Source: Arthrobacter agilis
GTDB taxonomy: Bacteria; Actinomycetota; Actinomycetes; Actinomycetales; Micrococcaceae
Length of the DNA: 64,000 nt
Reading direction: 5' to 3'
Assembly (NCBI RefSeq): GCF_002157505.1
Contig: NZ_NFSC01000025.1
Location: 1 to 64,000, forward strand
Below are positions 58,295 through 64,000 of the stretch, in pieces. Every line of letters starts with the position of its first letter. Position 1 is the first letter of the stretch. The position numbers were made by a program, and so were the translations under genes. The notes beneath the pieces were generated by a model that saw only the letters and a list, made by a program, of their open reading frames with translations, was not told the origin of the DNA and did not search any database.

Positions 58295-58395
58295 TCGCTT
58301 ACCGGACCCATGACAGGCCGGCCCGCGTCAGGCCAGACCATCGCAGGCACTCCTCGTCGCCGATCCGCGCCCGCCAGGCCTCCGCCCCCGGCTGC

Positions 58396-58474
58396 TCCCG
58401 CTGCGCCTGCCGCGCCTCGTTCCCGGCACTGCCGCCCCACTTCCCGCTGCGCCTGCCGCGCCTCCGTTCCCGGC
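58396..58474 (+). repeat. Two direct 32-33-bp repeats in a Pro/Arg-type GC-rich spacer
   Basis: TCCCGCTGCGCCTGCCGCGC followed by CTC(C)GTTCCCGGC occurs twice with a period of about 46 bp, differing by one base. No gene is supported between the tRNA terminator and the acyl-CoA dehydrogenase promoter. Confidence 0.7.
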
Positions 58475-58514
58475 TATGCCGCCTGCCAGCCCTCCGCTGG
58501 TGATCCACTGGCGC

Positions 58515-58540
58515 CCTAAGTTACTGACGAGTAACATAGG
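58515..58540. promoter_or_regulatory. Near-perfect 26-bp palindrome, candidate TetR-type operator
   Basis: CCTAAGTTACT-GACG-AGTAACATAGG has 11-bp arms with one mismatch and an inner perfect GTTACT/AGTAAC. A -10-like TAACAT (58532-58537) lies inside its right arm, so a bound protein would block the acyl-CoA dehydrogenase promoter. Confidence 0.65.
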
Positions 58541-58617
58541 GCCATGAGCGCTTCGCGCCCGTCAGGCTGTCCGCCTGGAGAGTGCTGGTCGCCGATGACC
58601 AGAGGAAGGGAATTCCG

Positions 58618-59808
58618 ATGAGCAAGACGTCGATCGATATCAACAATCTTCCGTGCCCGGGTGGCGACTTCTATGCGTTCGAGGAGCTGCTGTCCGACAA
58701 GGAGCGCTCCCGGCTCGAGGAGATCCGGTCCTGGCTCGCCCTCGAAGTCCGGCCGAACGCGGTCGCCTGGTGGAACGAGGGCTCCTTCCCCAAGGAGCTC
58801 ATCCCGAAGATCGCCGAGCTCGATCCGGTGAGCCCCGTGCACCGCCAGGGCTACTCCAACCTCTTCGCCGGCATCACCCACGCCGAGTTCACCAGGGCGG
58901 ACACCTCCTTCGCCACCTTCCTCGGCGTCCATGACGGGCTGTTCACCGGCTCGATCGAACTGCTCGCCTCGAAGGAGCAGCAGGAGGAGTGGCTGCCCGA
59001 CATCTACGCCCTCCGCAAGATCGGGGCTTTCGGCCTGACGGAACCGCTCGGCGGCTCGGATGTCGCGGGAGGAACGCGGACCACGGCGCGCCGGAACGGC
59101 GACTCGTGGACCCTGAACGGCGCCAAGCGCTGGATCGGCAACGCCACCTTCTCCGACTGGGTCGTCATCTACGCCAGGGACCTCGAGGACAACCAGGTCA
59201 AGGGCTTCCTGGTGGACACGACGACCCCCGGGTTCACCTCGACGAAGATCGAGAACAAGATCGCCCTCCGCTCCGTCGAGAACGCGGACATCGTCCTGGA
59301 CAACGTCGTCGTCTCCGATGATTTCCACCTGAAGGGCGCGAACAGCTTCCGGGACACGAACAAGGTCCTGAAGGTGACCAGGCTCGCCGTCGGATGGCAG
59401 GCCGTGGGCCAGCAGCTCGCAGCCTTCGACGTGGCACGCCGCTACGCGGTGGAGCGCGAGCAGTTCGGCAGGCCCATCGCCAGCTTCCAGCTCGTCCAGC
59501 AGCAGCTCGTCCAGATCCTCGGCAACGCCATGAGCTCCATGGGCATGATGGTCCGCCTCTCCCAGCTCGAGGACGCTGGCAAGGCGAAGGACGAGCAGTC
59601 GGCCCTCGCGAAGGCCTTCACCACCGCCCGCATGCGCGAGAGCGTTGCCGCAGGACGCAACATCCTGGGCGGCAACGGCATCGTCACCGACTACGAGATG
59701 GCGAAGATCTTCTCCGACGCGGAGGCCGTGTACTCCTACGAGGGGACGCAGGAGATCAACACGCTCGTCGCGGGCAGGTCCATCACGGGCATCGCCGCCT
59801 TCGTCTAG
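58618..59808 (+). CDS. Acyl-CoA dehydrogenase family protein (glutaryl-CoA dehydrogenase-like)
   Basis: An FAD enzyme of 396 residues that forms a 2,3-double bond in an acyl-CoA. GAFGLTEPLGGSDVAGGTRT (about residues 137-156) and NGAKRWIGNATFSDWVVIYA are the FAD-binding middle domain. REQFGRPIASFQLVQQQLVQ (about 281-300) lies in the C-terminal domain, and AVYSYEGTQEINTLVAGRSI carries the catalytic Glu375. The YEGT-x-x-INTLV-x-GR form and FAGITHAEFTRADTSFATFL are closest to glutaryl-CoA dehydrogenases, though the decarboxylating function is not shown. A palindrome upstream suggests repression. Its stop overlaps the M23 gene's stop by three bases on the opposite strand. Confidence 0.9.
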   Translation: MSKTSIDINNLPCPGGDFYAFEELLSDKERSRLEEIRSWLALEVRPNAVAWWNEGSFPKELIPKIAELDPVSPVHRQGYSNLFAGITHAEFTRADTSFATFLGVHDGLFTGSIELLASKEQQEEWLPDIYALRKIGAFGLTEPLGGSDVAGGTRTTARRNGDSWTLNGAKRWIGNATFSDWVVIYARDLEDNQVKGFLVDTTTPGFTSTKIENKIALRSVENADIVLDNVVVSDDFHLKGANSFRDTNKVLKVTRLAVGWQAVGQQLAAFDVARRYAVEREQFGRPIASFQLVQQQLVQILGNAMSSMGMMVRLSQLEDAGKAKDEQSALAKAFTTARMRESVAAGRNILGGNGIVTDYEMAKIFSDAEAVYSYEGTQEINTLVAGRSITGIAAFV

Positions 59809-60530
59809 GGGGAGGCGCGGCGGGGAAGGGGCCGGACGGTCACCCTCCGACCCCTTCCTGCTTCCCGGTGTGAGCCTCCGCCGCCCAGCGGAAGGAGCAC
59901 CGAGGGACGCCGGTCCATCACGAAGGACAGCGGATCCACGTAGTCGCCGTCCACGCGGACGCCCCAGTGCAGGCACGGCTGCCCGCAGTGCCCCAGAGGG
60001 CCGCCGGTCGCCGGTTCGGCGAGCATCGCCACGACATCACCCCGGCCGACCCGCCGGCCCTTCACCAGGTCCGTCGTGACGGGCTCGAAGCTGCTGATCC
60101 GCCCGCCGCCATGATCGATCGACAGTACCCCGCGGTCCACGACGGTTCCCGCGAAGGAGACGACCCCGTCGGCCGGACTGAGGACGGCGGTTGGGCCGCC
60201 GGCATCCCCGGAGAGGTCCACCCCGCGGTGGCCCCGTTTCCACTGCTGCGGCGGCTTCTCGAAGGGCCGCAGTACTTCGGGAACCGGGGTCAGCGGCCAG
60301 GACCATTCGGGGACGAAGACCACTGCGCCCGCGGCGGGGACTGCGGAGCTACCCGCCACGGTGCCGATCAGGGCCAGGGTCAGGACCGCAGCACGGGCCG
60401 CTGCACGGACCACGGTCGAGGGGAAGCAGGCGCGATCAGGGTGGCTGGAGCGGCCGGAGCGGTCAGGGTGGCTGGCGCGACCAGGGCGGACGGGGGTGCG
60501 GGCGGGTTGGCGTGCCGGGGGACCAGTCAT
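59805..60530 (-). CDS. M23-family (LytM-like) metallopeptidase, exported
   Basis: A predicted secreted peptidoglycan endopeptidase of 241 residues. An Arg/Pro-rich N-terminus is followed by a signal-type hydrophobic helix (about residues 48-68, AAVLTLALIGTVAGSSAVPA). The LytM domain then shows WKRGHRGVDLSGDAG (zinc His and Asp) and QPCLHWGVRVDGDYVDPLSF (second His). The first His of the usual HxH motif appears as Cys, as in other actinobacterial 'CLHWG' members. The start is uncertain because the ATG has no good ribosome binding site and the frame is open upstream. It is divergent from rpsB. Confidence 0.8.
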   Translation of the reverse strand: MTGPPARQPARTPVRPGRASHPDRSGRSSHPDRACFPSTVVRAAARAAVLTLALIGTVAGSSAVPAAGAVVFVPEWSWPLTPVPEVLRPFEKPPQQWKRGHRGVDLSGDAGGPTAVLSPADGVVSFAGTVVDRGVLSIDHGGGRISSFEPVTTDLVKGRRVGRGDVVAMLAEPATGGPLGHCGQPCLHWGVRVDGDYVDPLSFVMDRRPSVLLPLGGGGSHREAGRGRRVTVRPLPRRASP

Positions 60531-60665
60531 GAGGAAACCCTGCCGGACGCGCACCTCGGCGGACACGGCGGCCGGGACCATGTGGACAACCGCGGCCCCT
60601 GGAATCGCGACGGCGCAGGAGCAGGGACCGCCGCCGTCGGGCCCGGTCCGGCGCTGCCGCTGTAG

Positions 60666-60671
60666 TACACT
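60666..60671 (+). promoter_or_regulatory. -10 box of the rpsB promoter
   Basis: TACACT would start transcription near 60678, giving rpsB an untranslated leader of about 265 nt. Confidence 0.5.
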
Positions 60672-60677
60672 GGGACG

Positions 60678-60944
60678 AGCAGTCTGCTGCTCCCACCTCC
60701 TCGTGCCTACGGCATCGTCGCGGTGTGGGATCTTCAGGCTGACTACGCGTGCCTGCGATTCAGTGCCCACGAAGGGTGCCGAAGTGTCCGCCCTGCGGTC
60801 CGGCGAAGTCCGGAAGGGGAGGGGACGTCTCCGACGACGACCAGGCACCAGGACGTACCAGCCACCCTGGCCGGTACTGAGATAACCGTCAACAAGCTTT
60901 CGGCGGCGCATCGCGCCCGAGCCGAAGCTGAAGAAAGGCAGAAA
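60678..60944 (+). promoter_or_regulatory. Long rpsB 5' leader
   Basis: No ORF with a ribosome binding site was found in this stretch. It contains G/C-rich complementary segments (for example GTCCGGCGAAGTCCGGAAGG). Ribosomal protein S2 represses its own operon through the leader in other bacteria, so a similar structured element is possible here. Confidence 0.4.
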
Positions 60945-61865
60945 ATGCCAGTCGTAACCATGCGCCAGCTGCTCGACAGCGGCGTCCACTTCGGTCACCA
61001 GACCCGCCGTTGGAACCCGAAGATGAAGCGTTTCATCTTCACCGAGCGCAACGGCATCTACATCATCGATCTCCAGCAGTCGCTGGGCTACATCGACCGC
61101 GCGCACGAGTTCGTCAAGGCCACCGTCGCCCACGGCGGAACCGTCCTCTTCGTCGGTACGAAGAAGCAGGCCCAGGAAGCGATCGCCGACCAGGCGACCC
61201 GCGTCGGCCAGCCCTACGTGAACCAGCGCTGGCTCGGTGGAATGCTCACCAACTTCCAGACGGTCTCCAAGCGCATCCAGCGCATGAAGGAACTCGAAGA
61301 GATCGACTTCGACGACGTCGCCGGCTCGGGCCACACCAAGAAGGAGCTCCTGCTCCTCAAGCGTGAGCTCACCAAGCTGCAGAGCAACCTCGGCGGTATC
61401 CGCAACCTGACCAAGGCCCCCTCGGTCGTCTGGGTTGTCGACACCAAGAAGGAGCACCTCGCCATCGACGAGGCCAAGAAGCTCAACATCCCCGTCGTCG
61501 CGATCCTCGACACCAACTGCGATCCCGACGAGGTCGACTTCCCGATCCCGGGCAACGACGACGCCATCCGCGCCGTCAACCTCCTCACCCGCGTCATCGC
61601 GGACGCCGTGGCCGAAGGCCTCATCGCCCGCAACAACCGCGCGAACGGTAACGACGCCGCAGCGGCCGAAGAGCCCATGGCCGAGTGGGAGCGCGAACTG
61701 CTCGAGGGCAGCTCCGATGCTCCTGCAGCCGAGGCAGCCGCTCCGGCCACCTCCGAGTCGCCCGCCGCCGACCAGGCTCCGGCCGAAGCCGAGGCGCTCG
61801 CCGCCGAAGCTCCCGCAGCTGCAGGCCTGCCTGCCGAGGAAGTCTCCTCCAGCGACACCAAGTAG
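60945..61865 (+). CDS. rpsB: 30S ribosomal protein S2
   Basis: Small-subunit ribosomal protein. The conserved core runs from [20 protein letters not shown] (about residues 6-25) through [32 protein letters not shown] and [20 protein letters not shown] to [20 protein letters not shown]. After about residue 245 an Ala/Pro/Glu-rich disordered tail of 60 residues follows, as in other actinobacterial S2 proteins. The ATG follows GAAAGGCAG. A hairpin separates it from tsf. Confidence 0.98.
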   Translation: MPVVTMRQLLDSGVHFGHQTRRWNPKMKRFIFTERNGIYIIDLQQSLGYIDRAHEFVKATVAHGGTVLFVGTKKQAQEAIADQATRVGQPYVNQRWLGGMLTNFQTVSKRIQRMKELEEIDFDDVAGSGHTKKELLLLKRELTKLQSNLGGIRNLTKAPSVVWVVDTKKEHLAIDEAKKLNIPVVAILDTNCDPDEVDFPIPGNDDAIRAVNLLTRVIADAVAEGLIARNNRANGNDAAAAEEPMAEWERELLEGSSDAPAAEAAAPATSESPAADQAPAEAEALAAEAPAAAGLPAEEVSSSDTK

Positions 61866-61872
61866 TCCTCGT

Positions 61873-61910
61873 TGCGTAAGGGGTGTGGGTCAAACCACGC
61901 CCCTTACGCA
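61873..61910 (+). terminator. rpsB-tsf intergenic hairpin (attenuator or terminator)
   Basis: TGCGTAAGGGG and CCCCTTACGCA are perfect 11-bp arms, with an inner GTGG/CCAC stem. A second hairpin CCGCGGG-CCGAGA-CCCGCGG lies at 61944-61963. The two could tune the ratio of S2 to EF-Ts or end a monocistronic rpsB message. Confidence 0.8.
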
Positions 61911-62000
61911 TGTTCCGCAGGTGTTCACTGTGTGACGCCTGCGCCGCGGGCCGAGACCCGCGGTAGCTCTTCGTAGATCCACATCAACTTAGGAGTTCGT

Positions 62001-62837
62001 ATGGCAAATTTCACTGCCGCTGACATCAAGGCCCTGCGCGAGCGCACGGGCGCCGGCATGATGGACGTCAAGAAGGCCCTCGACGAAGCCAACGGCGACG
62101 CCGACAAGGCCCTGGAACTGATCCGCATCAAGGGCCTCAAGGGTGCCACGAAGCGCGAGGGCCGCTCGACCGCCGAGGGCCTCGTCGCCGCTCGCGTCGA
62201 CGGCAACGTCGGAGTCATGGTCGAGGTCAACTGCGAGACCGACTTCGTCGCGAAGGCCGGCCCGTTCATCGACTTCTCCAACAAGGTGCTCGCCGCCGCC
62301 ATCGAGTCCGGCGCCGCCGACGTCGAGAGCCTCCTGTCCTTCGAGCTCGACGGCAAGCCCGTCTCCGAGCACGTCATCGAAGCAGGCGCACTGCTGGGCG
62401 AGAAGGTCGACGTCCGCCGCATCGCGCGTGTCGAGGGCCAGATCGTCGACGCCTACCTGCACAAGACGTCCAAGGACCTCCCCGCCCAGGTCGGCGTGCT
62501 CTTCGCCGTCGAGGGTTCCGGTGACGGCGCTGTCGAGGCCGCGCACGACGTCGCGGTCCACATCGCCGCCTACGCGCCCACGTACCTGACCCGCGAGGAC
62601 GTCCCCGCCGAGCTCGTCGAGTCGGAGCGCCGCATCGCCGACGAGACCGCACGCGCCGAGGGCAAGCCCGAGCAGGCACTCGCGAAGATCGTCGAAGGAC
62701 GCCTCACGGGCTTCTTCAAGGAGGGTGTCCTGGTAGACCAGGCATTCGCCAAGGACGCGAAGAAGTCCGTCGCGACGGTCCTTGCCGACGCGAACGCCAA
62801 GGCCACCGCCTTCGCACGCTTCCGCGTCGGCGCCTAG
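62001..62837 (+). CDS. tsf: Translation elongation factor Ts
   Basis: The guanine-nucleotide exchange factor for EF-Tu. The N-terminal UBA-like module is IKALRERTGAGMMDVKKALD (about residues 9-28). The exchange core has VMVEVNCETDFVAKAGPFID with the Asp-Phe pair (CETDF) that contacts EF-Tu, and VDAYLHKTSKDLPAQVGVLF follows. The C-terminal EF-TS signature region is EGRLTGFFKEGVLVDQAF. The length of 278 residues is normal. The ATG follows an AGGAG site (TTAGGAGTTCGT). A strong terminator follows, so pyrH has its own promoter. Confidence 0.98.
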   Translation: MANFTAADIKALRERTGAGMMDVKKALDEANGDADKALELIRIKGLKGATKREGRSTAEGLVAARVDGNVGVMVEVNCETDFVAKAGPFIDFSNKVLAAAIESGAADVESLLSFELDGKPVSEHVIEAGALLGEKVDVRRIARVEGQIVDAYLHKTSKDLPAQVGVLFAVEGSGDGAVEAAHDVAVHIAAYAPTYLTREDVPAELVESERRIADETARAEGKPEQALAKIVEGRLTGFFKEGVLVDQAFAKDAKKSVATVLADANAKATAFARFRVGA

Positions 62838-62865
62838 GCTCCAAGGCCAGGGCCCAGCACGAAAC

Positions 62866-62899
62866 GAAGGGCGGCCGCCATCGAGGTGGCCGCCCTTTC
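62866..62899 (+). terminator. Terminator after tsf
   Basis: AAGGGCGGCC and GGCCGCCCTT are 10-bp arms around a short bulged loop, followed by TCC. It separates tsf from pyrH. Confidence 0.8.
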
Positions 62900-62920
62900 C
62901 TGCGCTCGGGAGGCGCCCCG

Positions 62921-62926
62921 TATCCT
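62921..62926 (+). promoter_or_regulatory. -10 box of the pyrH promoter
   Basis: TATCCT lies about 82 nt upstream of the pyrH start, directly after the tsf terminator. Confidence 0.5.
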
Positions 62927-63008
62927 GTAACGGGTCCGGCAACATCCCGCACCTCGCACCACCCGCCGTCCGGCCAGGGCGGCCAATCCAATGCCCGGGA
63001 GGCACTTC

Positions 63009-63749
63009 ATGGACACCACTTCCACCGCTCCGACGGGTGACACCCGGGGCCGGCGCCGGGTCCTGCTCAAGCTCTCCGGTGAGGTCTTCGGCGGCGGCAA
63101 GCTGGGCGTCGACCCTGAGACCGTCCGATCCGTGGCCAAGCAGATCGCGGCCACCGTGGGAGACGTCGAGGTCGCGATCGTCGTCGGCGGCGGGAACTTC
63201 TTCCGCGGCGCCGAACTCTCGCAGAGCGGCATGGACCGCTCGCGCGCCGACTACATGGGGATGCTCGGGACCGTCATGAACTGCCTCGCCCTGCAGGATT
63301 TCCTCGAGCAGGACGGCGTCGAGACACGCGTACAGAGTGCCATCACGATGGGCCAGGTCGCCGAGGCGTACATCCCGCGGCGTGCCATCCGCCACCTCGA
63401 GAAGGGACGCGTGGTCATCTTCGGTGCCGGCGCGGGCCTTCCCTACTTCTCCACCGACACCGTGGCGGCTCAGCGTGCCCTGGAGGTCCACGCGGATGAG
63501 GTCCTGATGGCGAAGAGCGGCGTCGACGGCGTCTACACGGCCGATCCGCACAAGGACCCGACGGCGGAGAAGCTCGACACGCTGTCCTACGACGAGGCCC
63601 TGCGCCGTGACATCCGCGTCATGGACCAGACCGCCATGACGATGTGCAAGGACAACAAGCTGGCGATGGTCGTGTTCGGCATGGAGGGCGAAGGCAACGT
63701 CACGCGCGCCATCCGCGGCGAGAAGCTCGGGACGCTCGTCACCGTCTAG
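63009..63749 (+). CDS. pyrH: UMP kinase
   Basis: Phosphorylates UMP to UDP with ATP. It is a hexameric amino-acid-kinase-fold enzyme of 246 residues. Motifs are [13 protein letters not shown] (about residues 18-30), [20 protein letters not shown] with the GGGN(I/F)FRG phosphate loop, [20 protein letters not shown], and [35 protein letters not shown] completes the set. The ATG preceded by GGGAGG is chosen over an in-frame ATG six codons upstream. The rpsB-tsf-pyrH-frr order is widely conserved. Confidence 0.97.
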   Translation: MDTTSTAPTGDTRGRRRVLLKLSGEVFGGGKLGVDPETVRSVAKQIAATVGDVEVAIVVGGGNFFRGAELSQSGMDRSRADYMGMLGTVMNCLALQDFLEQDGVETRVQSAITMGQVAEAYIPRRAIRHLEKGRVVIFGAGAGLPYFSTDTVAAQRALEVHADEVLMAKSGVDGVYTADPHKDPTAEKLDTLSYDEALRRDIRVMDQTAMTMCKDNKLAMVVFGMEGEGNVTRAIRGEKLGTLVTV

Positions 63750-63837
63750 CCGGGGCCGCCTACCCGCTCCGAGCGTGCGGGGCAATGATGCCCTGCCGGT
63801 ACCGGGACATCACGCGTCCCCGCCTGAGGGCTTGAAC

Positions 63838-63843
63838 TAGGAT
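63838..63843 (+). promoter_or_regulatory. -10 box upstream of frr
   Basis: TAGGAT lies about 50 nt before the frr start. Confidence 0.45.
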
Positions 63844-63894
63844 TGAACACTGGAACGGTTGCCGGGCAGCCGACTGCGGAGCGAAGGAGACATT

Positions 63895-64000
63895 GTGATC
63901 GAAGAGACCTTGCTGGAAGCCACCGACAAGATGGACAAGGCCGTGGAGGTTGCAAAGGACGATTTCGCCACGGTCCGCACCGGGCGTGCCAATGCCTCGC
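63895..64000 (+). CDS. frr: Ribosome recycling factor, 5' part (runs off the window)
   Basis: The GTG after GAAGGAGA opens a frame reading MIEETLLEATDKMDKAVEVA and then DDFATVRTGRANAS, the standard beginning of RRF, including the helix I 'L-x-x-VRTGRANAS' motif. RRF splits post-termination ribosomes together with EF-G. About 35 of the usual 185 residues lie inside the window. Its place after pyrH is the typical one. Confidence 0.95.
   Translation, partial: MIEETLLEATDKMDKAVEVAKDDFATVRTGRANAS

Noticed and set aside
58396..58474. CRISPR-like repeats
   Set aside because: Only two copies with a very short, GC-rich interval and no cas genes; no array elsewhere in the window.

Overview
The window is chromosomal DNA from a high-G+C Gram-positive bacterium, most likely a member of the Micrococcaceae (Arthrobacter and relatives). 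Supporting signs are the strong G/C bias at third codon positions, the many GTG starts, the gatC-gatA-gatB operon, a SAM-IV riboswitch in front of metY-metX (a class confined to actinobacteria), a LigA with an actinobacterial-type insertion and long acidic tail, and many start codons placed 6-7 nt behind a TANNNT-like -10 box (leaderless transcription). The genus is an inference; no 16S rRNA gene is present.

Layout. 1-1.75 kb is a scar: the end of a polytopic membrane protein gene, the first 22 codons of its operon partner, then decayed mobile-element fragments (a minus-strand reading frame and a frameshifted IS5-type transposase). 1.8-6.7 kb carries a PP2C phosphatase, ligA, an inositol-monophosphatase-type gene and a DUF2087 gene. 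6.8-9.3 kb holds a divergent MmyB-type regulator/SDR pair and a GNAT acetyltransferase. 9.4-13.8 kb is gatCAB plus an APH-type kinase. 13.9-17.5 kb is threonine catabolism (tdh-kbl) and an FAD amine oxidase-like gene. 17.5-20.3 kb is ion transport (CDF exporter, KhtT/KhtU-like pair). 20.3-22.1 kb has a duplicated STAS-like protein and a siderophore-interacting reductase with a DtxR-type box.

22.1-30.0 kb is a complete histidine-utilization cluster: hutH divergent from an iclR-hutU-M20 amidohydrolase-hutF-hutI operon, with a palindrome between the two arms. It contains no hutG, and the M20 enzyme occupies that place. 30-31.4 kb has a CPBP protease and a DUF1540 protein. 32-35 kb is methionine synthesis under the SAM-IV riboswitch. 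35.4-45.9 kb holds hydrolases, an S4 RNA-binding protein, a YdcZ transporter, glyS, an acyltransferase, a YibE/F protein and dusB. 46-49.4 kb has dgt and dnaG, followed by tRNA-Asn.

49.7-58.1 kb has an SDR/DUF2867 protein, two MFS transporters, a holin-X/DUF3618 membrane protein, and a phospholipid/glycolipid run (CDP-alcohol transferase, transporter, GT4), then a CAU tRNA. 58.5-60.5 kb has an acyl-CoA dehydrogenase behind a near-perfect palindrome and a convergent M23 peptidase. The right edge is the conserved rpsB-tsf-pyrH-frr translation and nucleotide block, with frr cut by the window end.

No phage, CRISPR array, defence island or biosynthetic cluster was seen. The most informative features are regulatory: the leaderless promoter set, the riboswitch, and several unassigned operators. 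The main gene-level curiosities are the possible HutG replacement, the Cys-Ser-Gly motif in HutH and the duplicated STAS-like protein.
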